From Rhynchosporium graminicola (Eukaryota; Ascomycota; Leotiomycetes; Helotiales; Ploettnerulaceae): a DNA stretch of 64,000 bases. The notes below the pieces were generated by a model that was given only the letters and a program-made list of their open reading frames with translations, made no database searches and had not been told where the DNA came from. The stretch spans positions 186,001-250,000 of the forward strand of contig FJUW01000002.1 of NCBI GenBank assembly GCA_900074885.1, written 5' to 3'. Shown here one piece after another: positions 32,050 through 43,779 of this stretch. Each line of letters opens with the position of its first letter. The first letter of the stretch is position 1. Both the position numbers and the translations under genes were made by a program.

Positions 32050-33838
32050 TCTGGAGCTGGATTTGAAGAGTGGGATCCAAAATCAAGACGTGAGGATCCT
32101 TCTAATAAAGAAATCAAAAGCCGTGTGTAACCAAAAGACAGTTGAAAACATATAAACCTCCGAGAGACTGTAGATCTTCTGATCAATCACACTCGTGTAT
32201 CTATAATCAACGTCTAGATAATCCACAACGTGACGATAGCCCTTAGCTAATGCTGATCAGATTCCTGATTGAGATATATCCCTCAGCGGCTGAAGTCCCA
32301 CAAAGAAGAGACACACCACTATATCCGTGTAACTGTGCTGACGATAATCAATTGACCCTTTCACAATACATTATCATGAAATAAAATATGACTGTACTGA
32401 AAATGATTATGAGAAGATGAGTGAGAAATGTGGGAATCGCAATCGAGTCATCGCTAGTATATCGGAGATCCAGTTTGATGCCCCGCCGCATGCGTCGTCC
32501 CTTGCGACTTATGGCGCAACAAATGCTTATTCGCGCCCAATAAGACGAACGACTTTCATATTAATGGGGATGTTTGAAAGTAAAATACTGCATGATTTAC
32601 GAGAAGGTACCTGTAGCTTTCTTGCTTCAAGCTATTCCGTCCGATCGATCACCGATGTCCGATTGATACATGAAACGGGCTCTCAAGAAAGCTTTTTTGA
32701 GGATGAGGTTAGAGAGTGCCAAGATCGTACCAATTGCAGCGAGGCGAGCGAGGTTAGGTTGACGGGCCTCGCTTCACTTGTTTAGTCTCCACTCTTTTAC
32801 GGATCCAAAGGTAAATACCACAGGGCCTTTATCAGATACTAAGGTCCTGTATACCGAATTAACTCCTAAAAGATACTTGGTGCTAGTAGTTTAGCGTTCT
32901 TCTTCTAACTATTCACACACCCGTAGGATAGCAACTTGAGGCTACTTGCTAAGGCGAGTACGAAAATAATATTAATTATTTCGAAGGACAAGATGACAAG
33001 ATAATATTCTCTTGAAGTAAGAGTTGGATGAAATATATAAGGATATTGGAAGATCGGACTTGCGTTCTCCTCCTACCTTTCACACGTGGTGGTGAAAACT
33101 TTCCCGGACTGTCAGGAATTCCAGGCTAAACTGATATAAATATATATATATATATTTCTAGTACCAAGTATCTTCCAGGAGTTGATATGGTAATTCAAGC
33201 CAAGAACCCAAAAATACAATCTTCCATTCAGAGTCACGTTATCTTTGCAATATTTAAACTTGCAAGCAAGAAGCATTAGAGGAACTAATTTTGCTTAGAC
33301 TCCACTGATTTCGGCGAAGTATGTAAGTAGGGTAGGCTTCAGTACCGTGTTGATCATCTTCTCACCTCTATAATACGAAGCGAAGCATCGTAGCTGCATA
33401 GAGAAAGCAGCTACTTGTAAGCAATCTCTTCTAAAGATCTTAATCTCCATTCTCAATGCCGCATTTCAACAGCAATCACCAGAACCAAAATCCGATAGCC
33501 ATCTTCTTCGAGAATCTACACCAAAAAGCCCATCGTGATACAATACCATGTAAACCAATTGTAATTGATGTAAACCGTGAGGATATAAAGCATATACCAT
33601 CTAGTGCTATATATATTATACTATGCAATGCAAGACCGGGCCCGTAGACTCGTCAGCCAATCCACCAACTCCGTCTCAATCGCTGCAAGGGGTATCCAAA
33701 GCCCAACCAAACGCCCAGCCTGGCTCAATCCAACCCTCGGGGATTGAAGAGCAGAAACGCCGTCCATGCAAATCAACAAATTCATCAGTCCGTATGCCCT
33801 CTGGAATCCCAGCTTGCACTCTAATATGTACCGTTCTT
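32050..33838. other. Intergenic between the transporter and the receptor, with an AT-rich patch
   Basis: The left part is the transporter promoter. 32.8-33.2 kb is AT-rich with many stops and a (TA)n run, and resembles the 27.0-27.3 kb tract in composition. No gene seen; a 63-codon frame at 33456 has no support. Confidence 0.5.
33134..33156. repeat. (TA)n microsatellite
   Basis: A TATA run of about 22 nt in an AT-rich intergenic patch. Confidence 0.8.
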
Positions 33839-36009
33839 CTATGCACAATTTTTCTCTTCCTTCTTAAATCGTTTCTGGTCCATGTCTTTCGAATTAGCCT
33901 TTGAGAATGCACTTTCGAATGGCGATTGTACAACTGGGGAATTCAGACTCATGATCCCCTCCCTATCATCGGGCGCTTTCTCATCCTTCTCCTTCAATGC
34001 CTTTGTCTGCGACGCCTTCAGCGTATTTCCACCGACAAAGAATGTATCCTCATTGAACACCACCGCAACTTCCATCGAATTACCCTCCTCATGAACAGGG
34101 CTCATAGCGCCATCTACACCAAGATTCTCCCACCACTCTGCCCTTTTCGCGCCTAGCTCTCTCTGATGACCCACATAACTACCGTCCACCTGTTTCCTCC
34201 TCTGCAAGATCTCCTCGTCACGACGGCGATATGCTGCTCGTGCTTCATGGACCATCTCCTCCCTCGTCTTGCCCGGTCCTTGTACGATGCTGCGTCTTCG
34301 GAACCCGGTCCAGTCAGACCAGAACTTGAGGCTCACCCAGAATCCGCCGCTGGTGCCAGGAATATGTCGCCATGGCTTCTCGCGCGTGGAAAAGAGCCAG
34401 GCGTCCACGGCGGCTTGCATGCATATTGAGACCGTGGTACAACACGTAAGGGCGAAAGGTGGATCCGTGACGAATCTGTCTGAGTATTGCATGCCGTGCG
34501 AGACGAAGGGGAGGATCCACATCCCGATATAGACGAGTGGGTAGATGAACAGGAAGCGGAGTTGGCGTCGGATTTTGTCCCGAGTTCGGTGCATTTCTGC
34601 ATCGGCTATTGTTTGACCTTGTGCATTTGTCAGTCGGAGTTGAGATATTGGCGTGAGACACTCGGATTGGTCGGGGTGTCTTCGTAGAAAGGTGTGGATA
34701 TTGACGACAGAGTGCTGTGTAATTGTGTTGTCACTTATATTGTGTGGTGAGAATCGATCGACGAAACTATCCCTCCAAGACGTATCGCGTGATGGCAGTT
34801 CGTTTAGAGAGTCGCTTCGAGGCGAGATCGGTTCGGGGAATGTTGGTGGTAGCGGTTGTGGTGCTGATGGTCCATCGAATGAGTCGTCTTCGAGAGAATC
34901 TTCCGAGGTAGATGGTGGCGAGCCGTTATCAGGTGCAGAAAAGCTCTGCCACATGAAGCGATGGCCACCAGTCTGCCTCATAGGCGCTCGTTGATCAGCG
35001 TTGTGTGAATCTAATGTCGAGATAGATGGTTTCCTAGCTGCATGCTCTGTCATGGTGCTCTGTCTGGAGCCCGGGATCAGGCCGTGAAGGGCAAGTGTTG
35101 GAGTGGATGGGACAGTGGTTTCGTGTTTCAGTCGCCTGGGAGGTTGGTCTATTGATTCCAATGAACTGTCCACTCTTTCTGACTTGTTCTTCTTCGACAG
35201 ATCATTGAACCCTTGGAACTTGAATCGGACATAGTAGTATATCGAAACATAGATGACGAGAATGAACATGAAAATGATATATCGAGGGATCCAATCCAAG
35301 GCCAGCCGATACCAGAATGGTCGTACTGGCAGGTAACAGTAAGTCCCTTCCGAGACATATGCATGACGACCATTTATAAACGCAAGACTGGCCATCAGGA
35401 GGGGGAAAATGGCCCAGAGAGTATACGCTATCTGACGATATGGATATAAACCTCCTTCGCCGCTAGAGGATCGTGGCCCAAATATGTAGAGGGCGCTGTG
35501 AATTGCTATCATGAGGACGGAGAAATCTGCGTGGCCATCAGACATTGTGTTACCAGATGTGATATTTTGAATCTACCTGAAGCTTCAATCCCCAATGCAA
35601 TCATGAACCCATTGACTTGACAGAAAGCCGAAGTATCTCTTACTGGTCCAGTTGTGAACACGACAATCGGGTATATCATGAACCAAAGGGCCTTGAACAT
35701 GTCACTTTGAATCAATAACATGATGAGGCTAATACTTATTAGCATTTCCGTAGTGCAAGTATCACTCGGAGAAGCTTACTCATGTCTGAAGCTCCTCCGC
35801 ATCTTCATAAACCAGTAAAAGGTCAACAATGAAGAAGCGACACTGATCGTGGAGAAAGTAACAGCTAGGGTCTGCAATATGTTTTTCTGACCGTCTGATA
35901 GAGAGGGCGCCGGACTGGTATTGTTCCCACCTAGGCCTCGCGACTCGAGATGTGTTCTAGCTCTACCCACTGCATCCGTAAAAGCGCCCGACGAGAGGGG
36001 AGCCATCAT
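33839..36009 (-). CDS. Git3/Gpr1-type G-protein-coupled receptor
   Basis: A seven-helix plasma-membrane receptor of the Git3/Gpr1 carbon- or amino-acid-sensing class, which signals through a G-alpha to adenylate cyclase and PKA. Exons 36009-35780, 35728-35577 and 35526-33839 give 689 aa; the joins read SFRHDLIMLLIQSDMFKAL and ALGIEASDFSVLM, both conserved in the family. The N-terminal Git3 domain spans about residues 40-235 (six hydrophobic segments, with FCQVNGFM and IAIHSALYIF). A long, Ser/Thr/Pro-rich third loop of about 215 residues (231-446) follows. The Git3_C part starts RDKIRRQLRFLFIYPLVYIG and contains ILPFVSHG and the last helix TVSICMQAAVDAWLF. The cytosolic tail is long and charged. 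Ligand and downstream partner cannot be told from sequence. The loop is rich in candidate phosphorylation sites (SISTLDS, SEDSLEDDS). Confidence 0.9.
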
Positions 36010-37464
36010 GCGATATGCGGATCCAGGAGGCCCGTTTCAAAAAGCTCGAGAGAAAGGACGGAGGGAACTGTTATGAGATAATTGTCTTTCTGCTTCATAG
36101 CGTCCACATGTTCCGACTGATCGATCGTCCGGTCTCGGGTTGATGACGACCAAATGCGGCAAGCCGAACGTCAATATTTCGATAATTGAGATAGTTCTGC
36201 GATGATGAGGTTTATCGTTAGTCAACGGATGCTTGCAGGTCTGATAACACAATGTCCCGAGATCAATGCCGCAGCTATTGAATGTTTCCGATTCTTCGAG
36301 CTGTAGTCGACGAGGCGGTAAAGTTATAGAAGAAGCCGGGACAGCCTTGTGGACCGATGATGCAGGTGGGGCCGCGGCGATGACGATATGTATGCATTTG
36401 TTTTGGGCACTTGCCGCCTCGACCTGTACCTCTGTTGAAAAACCGGAATGAATGATATTTCGGCTTGCTGGACAGTGACGCCGGTAGAGGAGAGGAGAGG
36501 AATGATAAGATATGGAGGAAAGTGATTGAAGGCAGGAAAGGAAGCAAAAGTGGTGACTGCGATTGCGACTGCGACTGCGCTGCGAGTGACGGTGAGTGCG
36601 TTGTGCACGCCGGCCCAACAGGACGAGCTACGACTATGAGCGAATCACCAGATACCTACGAAACCATATCATATGAACAGCGGTTGGAGACAAAGGAAGA
36701 AATCGGAGGACGGAGGACTGAGGACCAGAGGAATTGAGGACAGACGGCACACAAGCAGACAGCCAGCAAGAATACCACCAACTATGCGGTCGGTCCATAC
36801 ATACAGAGTATGTGCATAGTACATGCATGATTATTCGATCAAGTTCACTGACTGACGCCGGACGACAACATTGCAAAATGATACAGATGCAGCAAAGAAC
36901 GCTTATAGCAGAGCCACCCTGAGCGCTTGTTGGTGTAGGTAGGTACTTGCCGGTTGTCTCCTTTGCCTCAGCTATCGACAAGTTGAGAGTCTCGTACAGC
37001 AATCCCACTTCACACCCACCAAATTCCACGGCTGCCCCAAACGCCCGCGTTGAGTGATAAGGATCACCTGCTCCAGCGGCAGGCAGGTAACCAGTCCATT
37101 GTGCTTCTGCTGGTCTGATGGCCATGGACATGCCTGGTGCTCAGTCACGATCTGGAGTCACTACTGTAACTGCAACCGCATACCGTGTGCCACTCTTCTC
37201 GAAGTCTCGCCGGCGCCCATATGCATAGGTAAGGCATGATAGGAAAGTAACGGTGTAGGAATTCCAGTCGTGACCTGCGGCGCGCCTTTACGTTTGTTGT
37301 TTGTTACCCGAATCGGATCATGCGATCCAACCAAAAGGACATATATGATGGAGTCAGAACCTTGATTCTTGGCCCCCCATGCTGATATCTGGTGATGGTG
37401 GTCCTGCATGCAGCCCGCGCTGGCTCGGGCCTCAAATCCTGTATCCTATCGACATCTCACGGTT

Positions 37465-37495
<31 letters not shown>

Positions 37496-40001
37496 CCTGA
37501 CCCCAACCTGGCCGACGGATGATGAGACGAGATGAGGATGCATCACATCCATTACATGGCATCGCATCGTATTGCATCGCATCATACTCCGTACATTTAG
37601 TCATCGCGGCGCATGCAACATGGAATCCCGGCGCATCTCGAGGTGCAGGGCAGGCCTCGACTGGAGAGTGGGGGTGCCCCACGTTCGCACGTCCCATGTC
37701 CCGCCCCGCTTCCCGCCTGAGCTTGGATCACTGGACGCCACTCCTACTCCTAGGACAACATGGGCACGGTCTATCTCCTCGTCCCAAGAGTCTGGATGGC
37801 AGCAGGCAGCTTCACAGACGGATACACCTCTGTCCTCTGTATGATTCGAAATACTCAGTCGCGGTTTGATCATGGAGTCTGTTCTATCAAAGGCGAGCTT
37901 GCCGCACCTTGTTCCCGAGAAATGTTCACGACGGCGAGGAAAAGCTTCGGGCAAAGGATCAGGCATGTTTCTCCTCACCGCCTTAGCCGGCTGGTGCAGG
38001 ATTGTAGCTGTACAGAGGAAAGGTAAGAATTGTCAAGAGTTGACGAGGAGGATAACAATGACTGACTCCGCTGTCGTCCGGAAACTGCACCACCAAAAGT
38101 CCCGAAGCAGATACCGGTATTTCATCTTCATTTTCAGTGTTTCTTTCCTCAGCACACGATCGTTGGCTTTTTCCTGGCGTCGAGCCCCACCCAGTTTCTG
38201 TCTGATAATCATCACTCCCACCTGGGATTTGTTAGCAAAGTGCATTTCCAGTAAGCTGTTGACTGTTCACTTTGTCGATTTATGATCATATTTCATTCGG
38301 CTTCAAACAAGCTCTAAAAAATACTTCTTCTCGTTTCATTTCTTGGGACGGGATAACCGGTCAAATCCTGAATCGTCCAACTTCACTCAGGCTGGACCTC
38401 GCGGTGCGGCCCGTCTACCCATGACTGGACTGAGATCTGCGGTGCGAGATGAGGCTGCTCGTTTCACCGACCCGTGGATCTGTCATTGTTATACTTTAGT
38501 CGTCTTGTTGATTTCACTGTATTTTATTTTCTGATCCGCGGGATTCATACTAAACAAGCAGGTGCTTGGCTGAAGATTTGGTTGATGTCAACAATCGCTT
38601 CTCGGTTCTGCTCTGCCCATACTCAAATTCGAATCTTGGTAATATATGTTGAATTTGATGCGATCGTGTCTACCTTGAGATGTAGCAGAGTGCTGTGACT
38701 CCTTCGATTCTCACGACTCGTAAGAGGAACAAGGACGCTAGACGGATCCCGGAGCAATAGATGCACTTCAAAGAACGAAAATTGGTTCCCAGTCCTCGAC
38801 ATCTCATGCTACGCAGGAGCGACAACAACGCCAAGCTTTACCTCAAAGCCCAAAGAGACGATATTCAACACTCGGCTCTCACCACTCTACAAGAGCAACA
38901 CCACGCTCTACCTCAGCAAGTAAGAGGTGGCACTCGTTGGGCAGACTCCTTCCAGCTTCACTAGAAACTTGTAGCTCTATCTCGAAAAGGCATAGCACCC
39001 CCTTGGTCTCAATGCCCACGGCTCAAATTTCTACCTCCACCCATACTTCGCACGGAATAAAGCCTTTTCTATCGTCTCGAAGAACCAGAACGATATCTAT
39101 CTACCTCCTTCCATGACCAAGTAAGATATAATGGAGATTGATTAACCTAACCTGGGTCTACCACCACCTCTTGAGGACCCGTCAAGTATCTGGATCCTGA
39201 GAAGAAGTTCGAGTTGTGAAAATCGGTGATGCCAGAAGGGAAGAGGTAGATGAGTTATAAGAGAGATGAGGTGATAGGATTGTTAAATCAGAGATTGGAG
39301 GGTGAGAGGTATGCTGGCTTGTGTCATAGACACTAGGTCGGTTGGTTGAAGATTCCAGGCAACGCGATCATCTGGCTATAGCGTGTCAGTATGGAAAGTT
39401 GAAAGTTGACTACGTATCAGCCCAAGCCCTTACTATTCGCTATGATGTGTACACCTAGGCTAGGCAAAGCTCATGGGCAGCGTAGGGATCACTTGTTAGG
39501 TCTGGTTCATTATCGCCACTCGATTCGGAAGTCACAAAAAATACTACAGGATATTATGTGAAATAATACTCCATGTCGTATAGTTCTTTTGTCCCTTTAC
39601 TTGAATGAATGAATTGGATGAAGATTTTATTACTAATCTCCTGAGAGGCTTCGCAGGAGATGAATTCACCTAGCTATGTTTCTACGCCGATCAGATTTGG
39701 ATCTGAATGGTGGAAGTAACCTCAGATTGGGTCTTGGACTTACGATCATAAGCAGGCTGCGGGTGAATTTGGTGGAGGGAAGAGGCCCTAAATCTTGATT
39801 GATTATTGTCGTAGAACCTGAATTCAAGTATTTAGGTGAGTGATGATTTCGAGGTGACTGGAAAAATCACTTCGATTCTCCCCAATGCCATTTCGAGTGT
39901 CTGCTTAACTTCAAATACCAGCTTGTTTCTATCCATTCTTTCTTCCTATCCCTTTCATCATCACAGCCCCTGCTCAACACACACCAGGCACCAGTACCAA
40001 G
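36010..40001. other. 4-kb stretch without a convincing gene
   Basis: The left 600 nt is the receptor promoter and leader; minus-strand frames there are basic, low-complexity and unsupported. 36.7-37.1 kb contains CTACCTA-type words. A TTTC microsatellite lies at 37463-37495. Around 38.7-39.1 kb short frames with repeated ALTTLQEQHHALPQQ-like words occur but are broken and show no domain. Nothing else is seen; long regulatory sequence or a non-coding transcript is possible. Confidence 0.5.
37463..37495. repeat. (TTTC)n microsatellite
   Basis: About eight uninterrupted TTTC units. Confidence 0.9.
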
Positions 40002-40331
40002 ATGTCAGATACACCAACATCACAAGCATCGAGCAGCCAACCCAAAGCAGAACAGCTCACTCCTACCACTCAACCTCTCAAGGAAATCTGGCCTGCAAGA
40101 GAAAGCCTCTTCTACAATCCGCGTCTCCCAAATAATATCGGCCTGCCACTTCCGAAAAAATCGATTCTGCCCCGGAACGAGTATTCCGAGTTCGGAGTAT
40201 ACAATCAGAAAACGGGCTTGGTCACGTTGCAACCTCATCCAATTCCCGATTTACTGGTTGCACTGGGATATCGAGTTACGAAAGGTTGTGTGATCCGCGG
40301 TAAAGAGAAGACCGATCCGAAAGATTTGTGA
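40002..40331 (+). CDS. Small protein of unknown function (109 aa)
   Basis: I do not recognise it. Single exon with a good start context (ACCAAGATGTC). The first 25 residues are Ser/Thr/Gln-rich and probably disordered. The rest looks ordered: LKEIWPARESLFYNPRLPNN, then GLPLPKKSILPRNEYSEFG, VYNQKTGLVTLQPHPIPDLL and ALGYRVTKGCVIRGKEK. No signal peptide or membrane segment. The composition is protein-like, there is a pyrimidine-rich leader upstream, and the stop is followed by an ordinary 3' flank 407 nt before PPX1 on the same strand. It could be a short lineage-specific cytosolic or mitochondrial protein. An extra 5' or 3' exon cannot be excluded. Confidence 0.6.
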   Translation: MSDTPTSQASSSQPKAEQLTPTTQPLKEIWPARESLFYNPRLPNNIGLPLPKKSILPRNEYSEFGVYNQKTGLVTLQPHPIPDLLVALGYRVTKGCVIRGKEKTDPKDL

Positions 40332-40738
40332 TTGAGAAATTGTGGTTCTTTGAGGCTTCGATAGGGCTGTGGAAGGAAGTACTTGGAGGAACTGGCAGAG
40401 AATTTTCCTGTGAAGCGCCAGAGACAATACTTGACTATAAACATCTTTCAATCGTAAGTCAAGTTTACTGAAGTGCCTTTGCTGAAGTGCCTTTGCGAAA
40501 TTGCGATATCCTGGTAGCACGAAGGTTCCTGCCTCTAAACGTCAACAAAGGCTCGCCAAATCAAGGGTTCGCTCGCTTCAGCACCACTGACGTCAACCCC
40601 TGCCCGCAGCCTCGCAAATGTGCTGAACAAATGTTCAAAAGCACTACCTGTCTCTCCCACTCCTCTTGCTATAAGTGCTGGACGCTTTCAACAGGAAATA
40701 TACATACCTACCTAAATAACTAGAGCTATTTTCTCAAA
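40332..40738. other. Intergenic before PPX1
   Basis: 407 nt with a TACCTACCTA word near 40705-40714, close to the PPX1 start. No gene seen. It holds the 3' end of the small upstream gene and the PPX1 promoter. Confidence 0.5.
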
Positions 40739-42019
40739 ATGCCGCCACCACGCGTATCTCTACGATCTTTCCTTTCCACAGCAAAAACAGCTCTTCATAA
40801 TGCGAAGGACCATCAGTCATCACCGCTCACATTCGTCATTGGCAACGAAGCAGCAGGCTCGTTTCCCCTCCTATCATGGGAAGCACATATACATAGGCTG
40901 ACAGTCATTCCAGATCTCGATTCCCTCTGCAGCGCAGTGGTACTAGCCTACCTCCGAACCTACGCTTCCACATCTGACACAAACACGCTCTACATACCCC
41001 TCTCCAATATCCCCCACGCAGACCTCGCCCTCCGACCCGAGCTCCTCCCTGTCCTCTCACGCGCAAATCTCAAGCCTAGCGACCTGATAACCTTGAACGA
41101 CCTACCAAATATTTCTCCAGCCGTGGATTTTCCTCCCGAAAAGACGAAGTGGATATTAGTAGACCACAACTCGCTGCTAGGTGAGCTGGGTAGGGTTTAT
41201 AGTAGCCGTGTCGTGGGCTGCATAGACCATCACGATGAAGAGAACAAAGTGCCCAAAGACTGCGGTGACGAACCTAGGATAGTGAGGAAAAGCGGTAGCT
41301 GCTCTAGCTTAGTAGTGGAATACTGTCGGGAGGCGTGGGATGCGCTATCCGACAAATCAAACGACCAGGAGACGGCGAAATGGAATGCACAACTCGCGAG
41401 ACTGTCGCTTGGCCCTGTACTCATTGATACCTCGTATCTGCAGAATGAAGCAAAGACTACGCCTACAGATGTCGAAGCTGCCAATTACCTCGAGAAGTGG
41501 ATTACTGCTGGTGAGGTGGAGACTTATGATGGTGAGAGCTATTACATGGAGATCTGGACCGCGGAGAGAGATGTTGAGGGCTTGAGCTTGATGGATTTGT
41601 TGAGGAAGGATTACAAGCAGTGGAATGAGGGAGGCGTCAATTTGGGTACCAGTTCCGTTGTCAAGGGCATAGATTTCCTCCTTTCCAAGACTGAGACCCA
41701 GGAAGAGTTCTTCGATACCTTGAAGAAATTCTCTGAAGGAAGAAATCTCTCAATCTGCTCCATCATGACTCGCTTCTCACCTAAAGGCGGAGATGGGTTT
41801 GGAAGGGAACTTTTCGTCTGGGGATTTGACGACAAGGGCATGAAAGCTGTCAAAAAGTTCGAGGCTGAGTCAAGTAATAGTCTTGGTCTTAAGATCTGGA
41901 AGGATGGAGCTCTGGATTCGGTGGAGAAAGGTGTTTGGAGGAAGTGCTGGGATCAGAGGAAGCTTGAGAATTCGAGGAAGCAGGTGGCTCCTATGCTGAG
42001 ATCGTCGATGAGTGATTAA
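40739..42019 (+). CDS. PPX1: Exopolyphosphatase PPX1 (DHH family)
   Basis: PPX1 cleaves terminal phosphate from inorganic polyphosphate in the cytosol or mitochondria, using two divalent metals. I infer one intron at 40857-40913, giving 407 aa (yeast Ppx1 is 397). Its removal joins VIGNEAA to DLDSLCSAVVLAYLR, restoring DHH motif I; the family reads GNEx-ADLDS there. The intron has a GC donor (GCAG|GCTCGT), a CTGAC branch-like site and a TTCCAG acceptor. It is 57 nt and stop-free, so unspliced mRNA would still be open (426 aa). Motif II is WILVDHNSLL, motif III is GCIDHHDEE (the DHH signature), and GSCSSLVVEY follows. The C-terminal DHHA2 part carries TSSVVKGIDFLLSK and SICSIMTRF. The identification is firm; the non-canonical intron is an inference. 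Confidence 0.9.
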   Translation: MPPPRVSLRSFLSTAKTALHNAKDHQSSPLTFVIGNEAAGSFPLLSWEAHIHRLTVIPDLDSLCSAVVLAYLRTYASTSDTNTLYIPLSNIPHADLALRPELLPVLSRANLKPSDLITLNDLPNISPAVDFPPEKTKWILVDHNSLLGELGRVYSSRVVGCIDHHDEENKVPKDCGDEPRIVRKSGSCSSLVVEYCREAWDALSDKSNDQETAKWNAQLARLSLGPVLIDTSYLQNEAKTTPTDVEAANYLEKWITAGEVETYDGESYYMEIWTAERDVEGLSLMDLLRKDYKQWNEGGVNLGTSSVVKGIDFLLSKTETQEEFFDTLKKFSEGRNLSICSIMTRFSPKGGDGFGRELFVWGFDDKGMKAVKKFEAESSNSLGLKIWKDGALDSVEKGVWRKCWDQRKLENSRKQVAPMLRSSMSD

Positions 42020-42978
42020 GATACCCAGGTAGAATACCTTCGAATGGAGCATTGCTTTGATGAGGCAAATCGCATCCACAAGCCTTTTGATTCCTGCCAT
42101 CACTGCTTTTTCGTTATTCTAAATGACCACTATTGCAGTCGAGACGTACCTTCTACATTTGGCTTCTACTTTGTTTCTCCTGCCTACTATTCAATCTTAC
42201 ACACTCCCATTGGTATAATTAAAAGCCCTCTCACTCAGAACTCCCCATAGAATCACGCACGTTCCATCACTCTTCGACCTCATAAGTCTCTCCCGCGATC
42301 ACTCACTCTCATACATGCACCCCCGGGAACCAAGAACTCCAAAGTTGCAGATCCCATCCAGATTCCAGTGTAAACTTCCAGTACATGTGGATATCTACGT
42401 TTTACTGATGATATGGACTTCTGCCCCCAGCAAAAGCTCGGCTTTTTTCTCAACCCAGGAACTCACGCCATCTCATCTCACTTGAGGAAGCAGGCACGTC
42501 ACCTCAGCTCAACTTCTTCCTCAGCCTCCCCGTTCCTGGGAAGTAACATGGTAGTCTTCTCAAGGGAGTGTTCTGAGATATTCTCACTTTTCACAGTCTT
42601 TGGGAATCCAGGATGCGTATACCCTTGTGGTAGGATTCCATGGTTGAATTATGGTACACTGCTGTGTTCATAGGTTTTGGGGTATGCGGTGGGGAGTGCT
42701 AGGTGTTTTTACTGGCTTCTCCTATGCATGAGAAGGAAGGAACGTTTGCCTTAGAGGGTAGAATATTGGAATGTTTGGAGAGATGGTTCCTTCCTTCCTC
42801 CTCGCAAAACGATGAATTTTAACATTGCACCACTGCCCAGTTTTCGAAGCCGACAATTTCGCTCTGTTGCCACGTCTACCAAGACTATATTTCTCCAGCA
42901 GCTCATCTTGCACTTGCTGAATATTCACCCGTCGACTCAAATTTCTCTCCCAAAGTCTTCAGCACCGAATACCAAACC
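42020..42978. other. Intergenic
   Basis: 3' flank of PPX1 and promoter of the next gene. Short open frames show no motif. Confidence 0.5.
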
Positions 42979-43779
42979 ATGCCTCACGACTTCGAAACAA
43001 CAGCGGCTTCCTATCGGACCATTCGCAAGCGGTGCCGCCCTAGGACGTACTGGAAGAACGAACAGCTGGTTTTATCTATCGAAAAGGACGAATCACCTTC
43101 AATGAAGCTCACCTTGATTCCCTCTGCGAGATCATCTAGGGGACCTCTTTCAACCCAAACAAGGACGACTACAGAGCGAGGACAAGAACGTCCACTAAAG
43201 CGAGCTCTTCGTGACGGTGACGTGGAAGCACAGGCCGAGAAGAAGAGGAGGATGATATTAGAAGGGCATACTTTAAGAGAGGATGAGATAAAGAAGCAGG
43301 TTTTGGTAATAGACCTGTGTACCGATGATGAGGAGGAGAGTTCTATAGAAGTGTTAGAAGGGACGACGAATATCGAAGGATCCGAAGACAGCATCGATGT
43401 CTCAACGACTAGTGCGACTCAAGAAGCTCCGATCTCAACAATAGATTTCTTTGGACTGGATCCTCATCCAGGAGCATCTATGGATCCCGACCATGTTTTT
43501 CACACTACCAAATCGGGAGGTGCCTTGACCATCATCGACCCAATCACCATAGCGAGTATCTCACCCGTTATACCCGAAGCTCTTTCTGAATCCGTTGAAA
43601 TGATCGCCCTCCAGAGAATCCCCGAGAGTCGTTCAAACAGCAGAGAAGATAGTACTCACAGTGTCCGGTTTCAGCAGCGACACAATAGACATGCCGATTT
43701 TCTAAGATACTGTTTTTCTATTTTCGGACGCAGCTGGAGATTTGGCACCGAGGTTTTGTTTGATGTACTCGGATGTTAA
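42979..43779 (+). CDS. Unknown protein (266 aa) with SUMO-interaction-like motif and basic NLS-like stretches
   Basis: I do not recognise the family. Single exon with start context ACCATGC. The N-terminus reads like a short ordered segment (TIRKRCRPRTYWKNEQLVLSI) and is followed by a basic, Thr/Arg-rich region with EKKRRM (NLS-like, residues 87-92). Residues 108-120 read VLVIDLCTDDEEE: a hydrophobic V-x-V-I-D-L core followed directly by acids, the classic form of a SUMO-interaction motif. The middle is acidic and Ser/Thr-rich, and the end is basic-aromatic (FLRYCFSIFGRSWRFG). The picture is a nuclear protein that may bind SUMO or SUMOylated partners; this is inference from motifs only. The reading frame is long and compositionally protein-like, but the 3' end could continue in an unseen exon. 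Confidence 0.65.
   Translation: MPHDFETTAASYRTIRKRCRPRTYWKNEQLVLSIEKDESPSMKLTLIPSARSSRGPLSTQTRTTTERGQERPLKRALRDGDVEAQAEKKRRMILEGHTLREDEIKKQVLVIDLCTDDEEESSIEVLEGTTNIEGSEDSIDVSTTSATQEAPISTIDFFGLDPHPGASMDPDHVFHTTKSGGALTIIDPITIASISPVIPEALSESVEMIALQRIPESRSNSREDSTHSVRFQQRHNRHADFLRYCFSIFGRSWRFGTEVLFDVLGC

Noticed and set aside
36037..36618. 193-codon minus-strand frame upstream of the receptor
   Set aside because: Ser/Arg/His-rich, no motif; it lies in the promoter or leader of the receptor gene.
38761..38964. 67-codon frame with ALTTLQEQHH words
   Set aside because: No neighbouring exon, no domain, and similar words nearby are out of frame. It could be a relic, but it cannot be supported.
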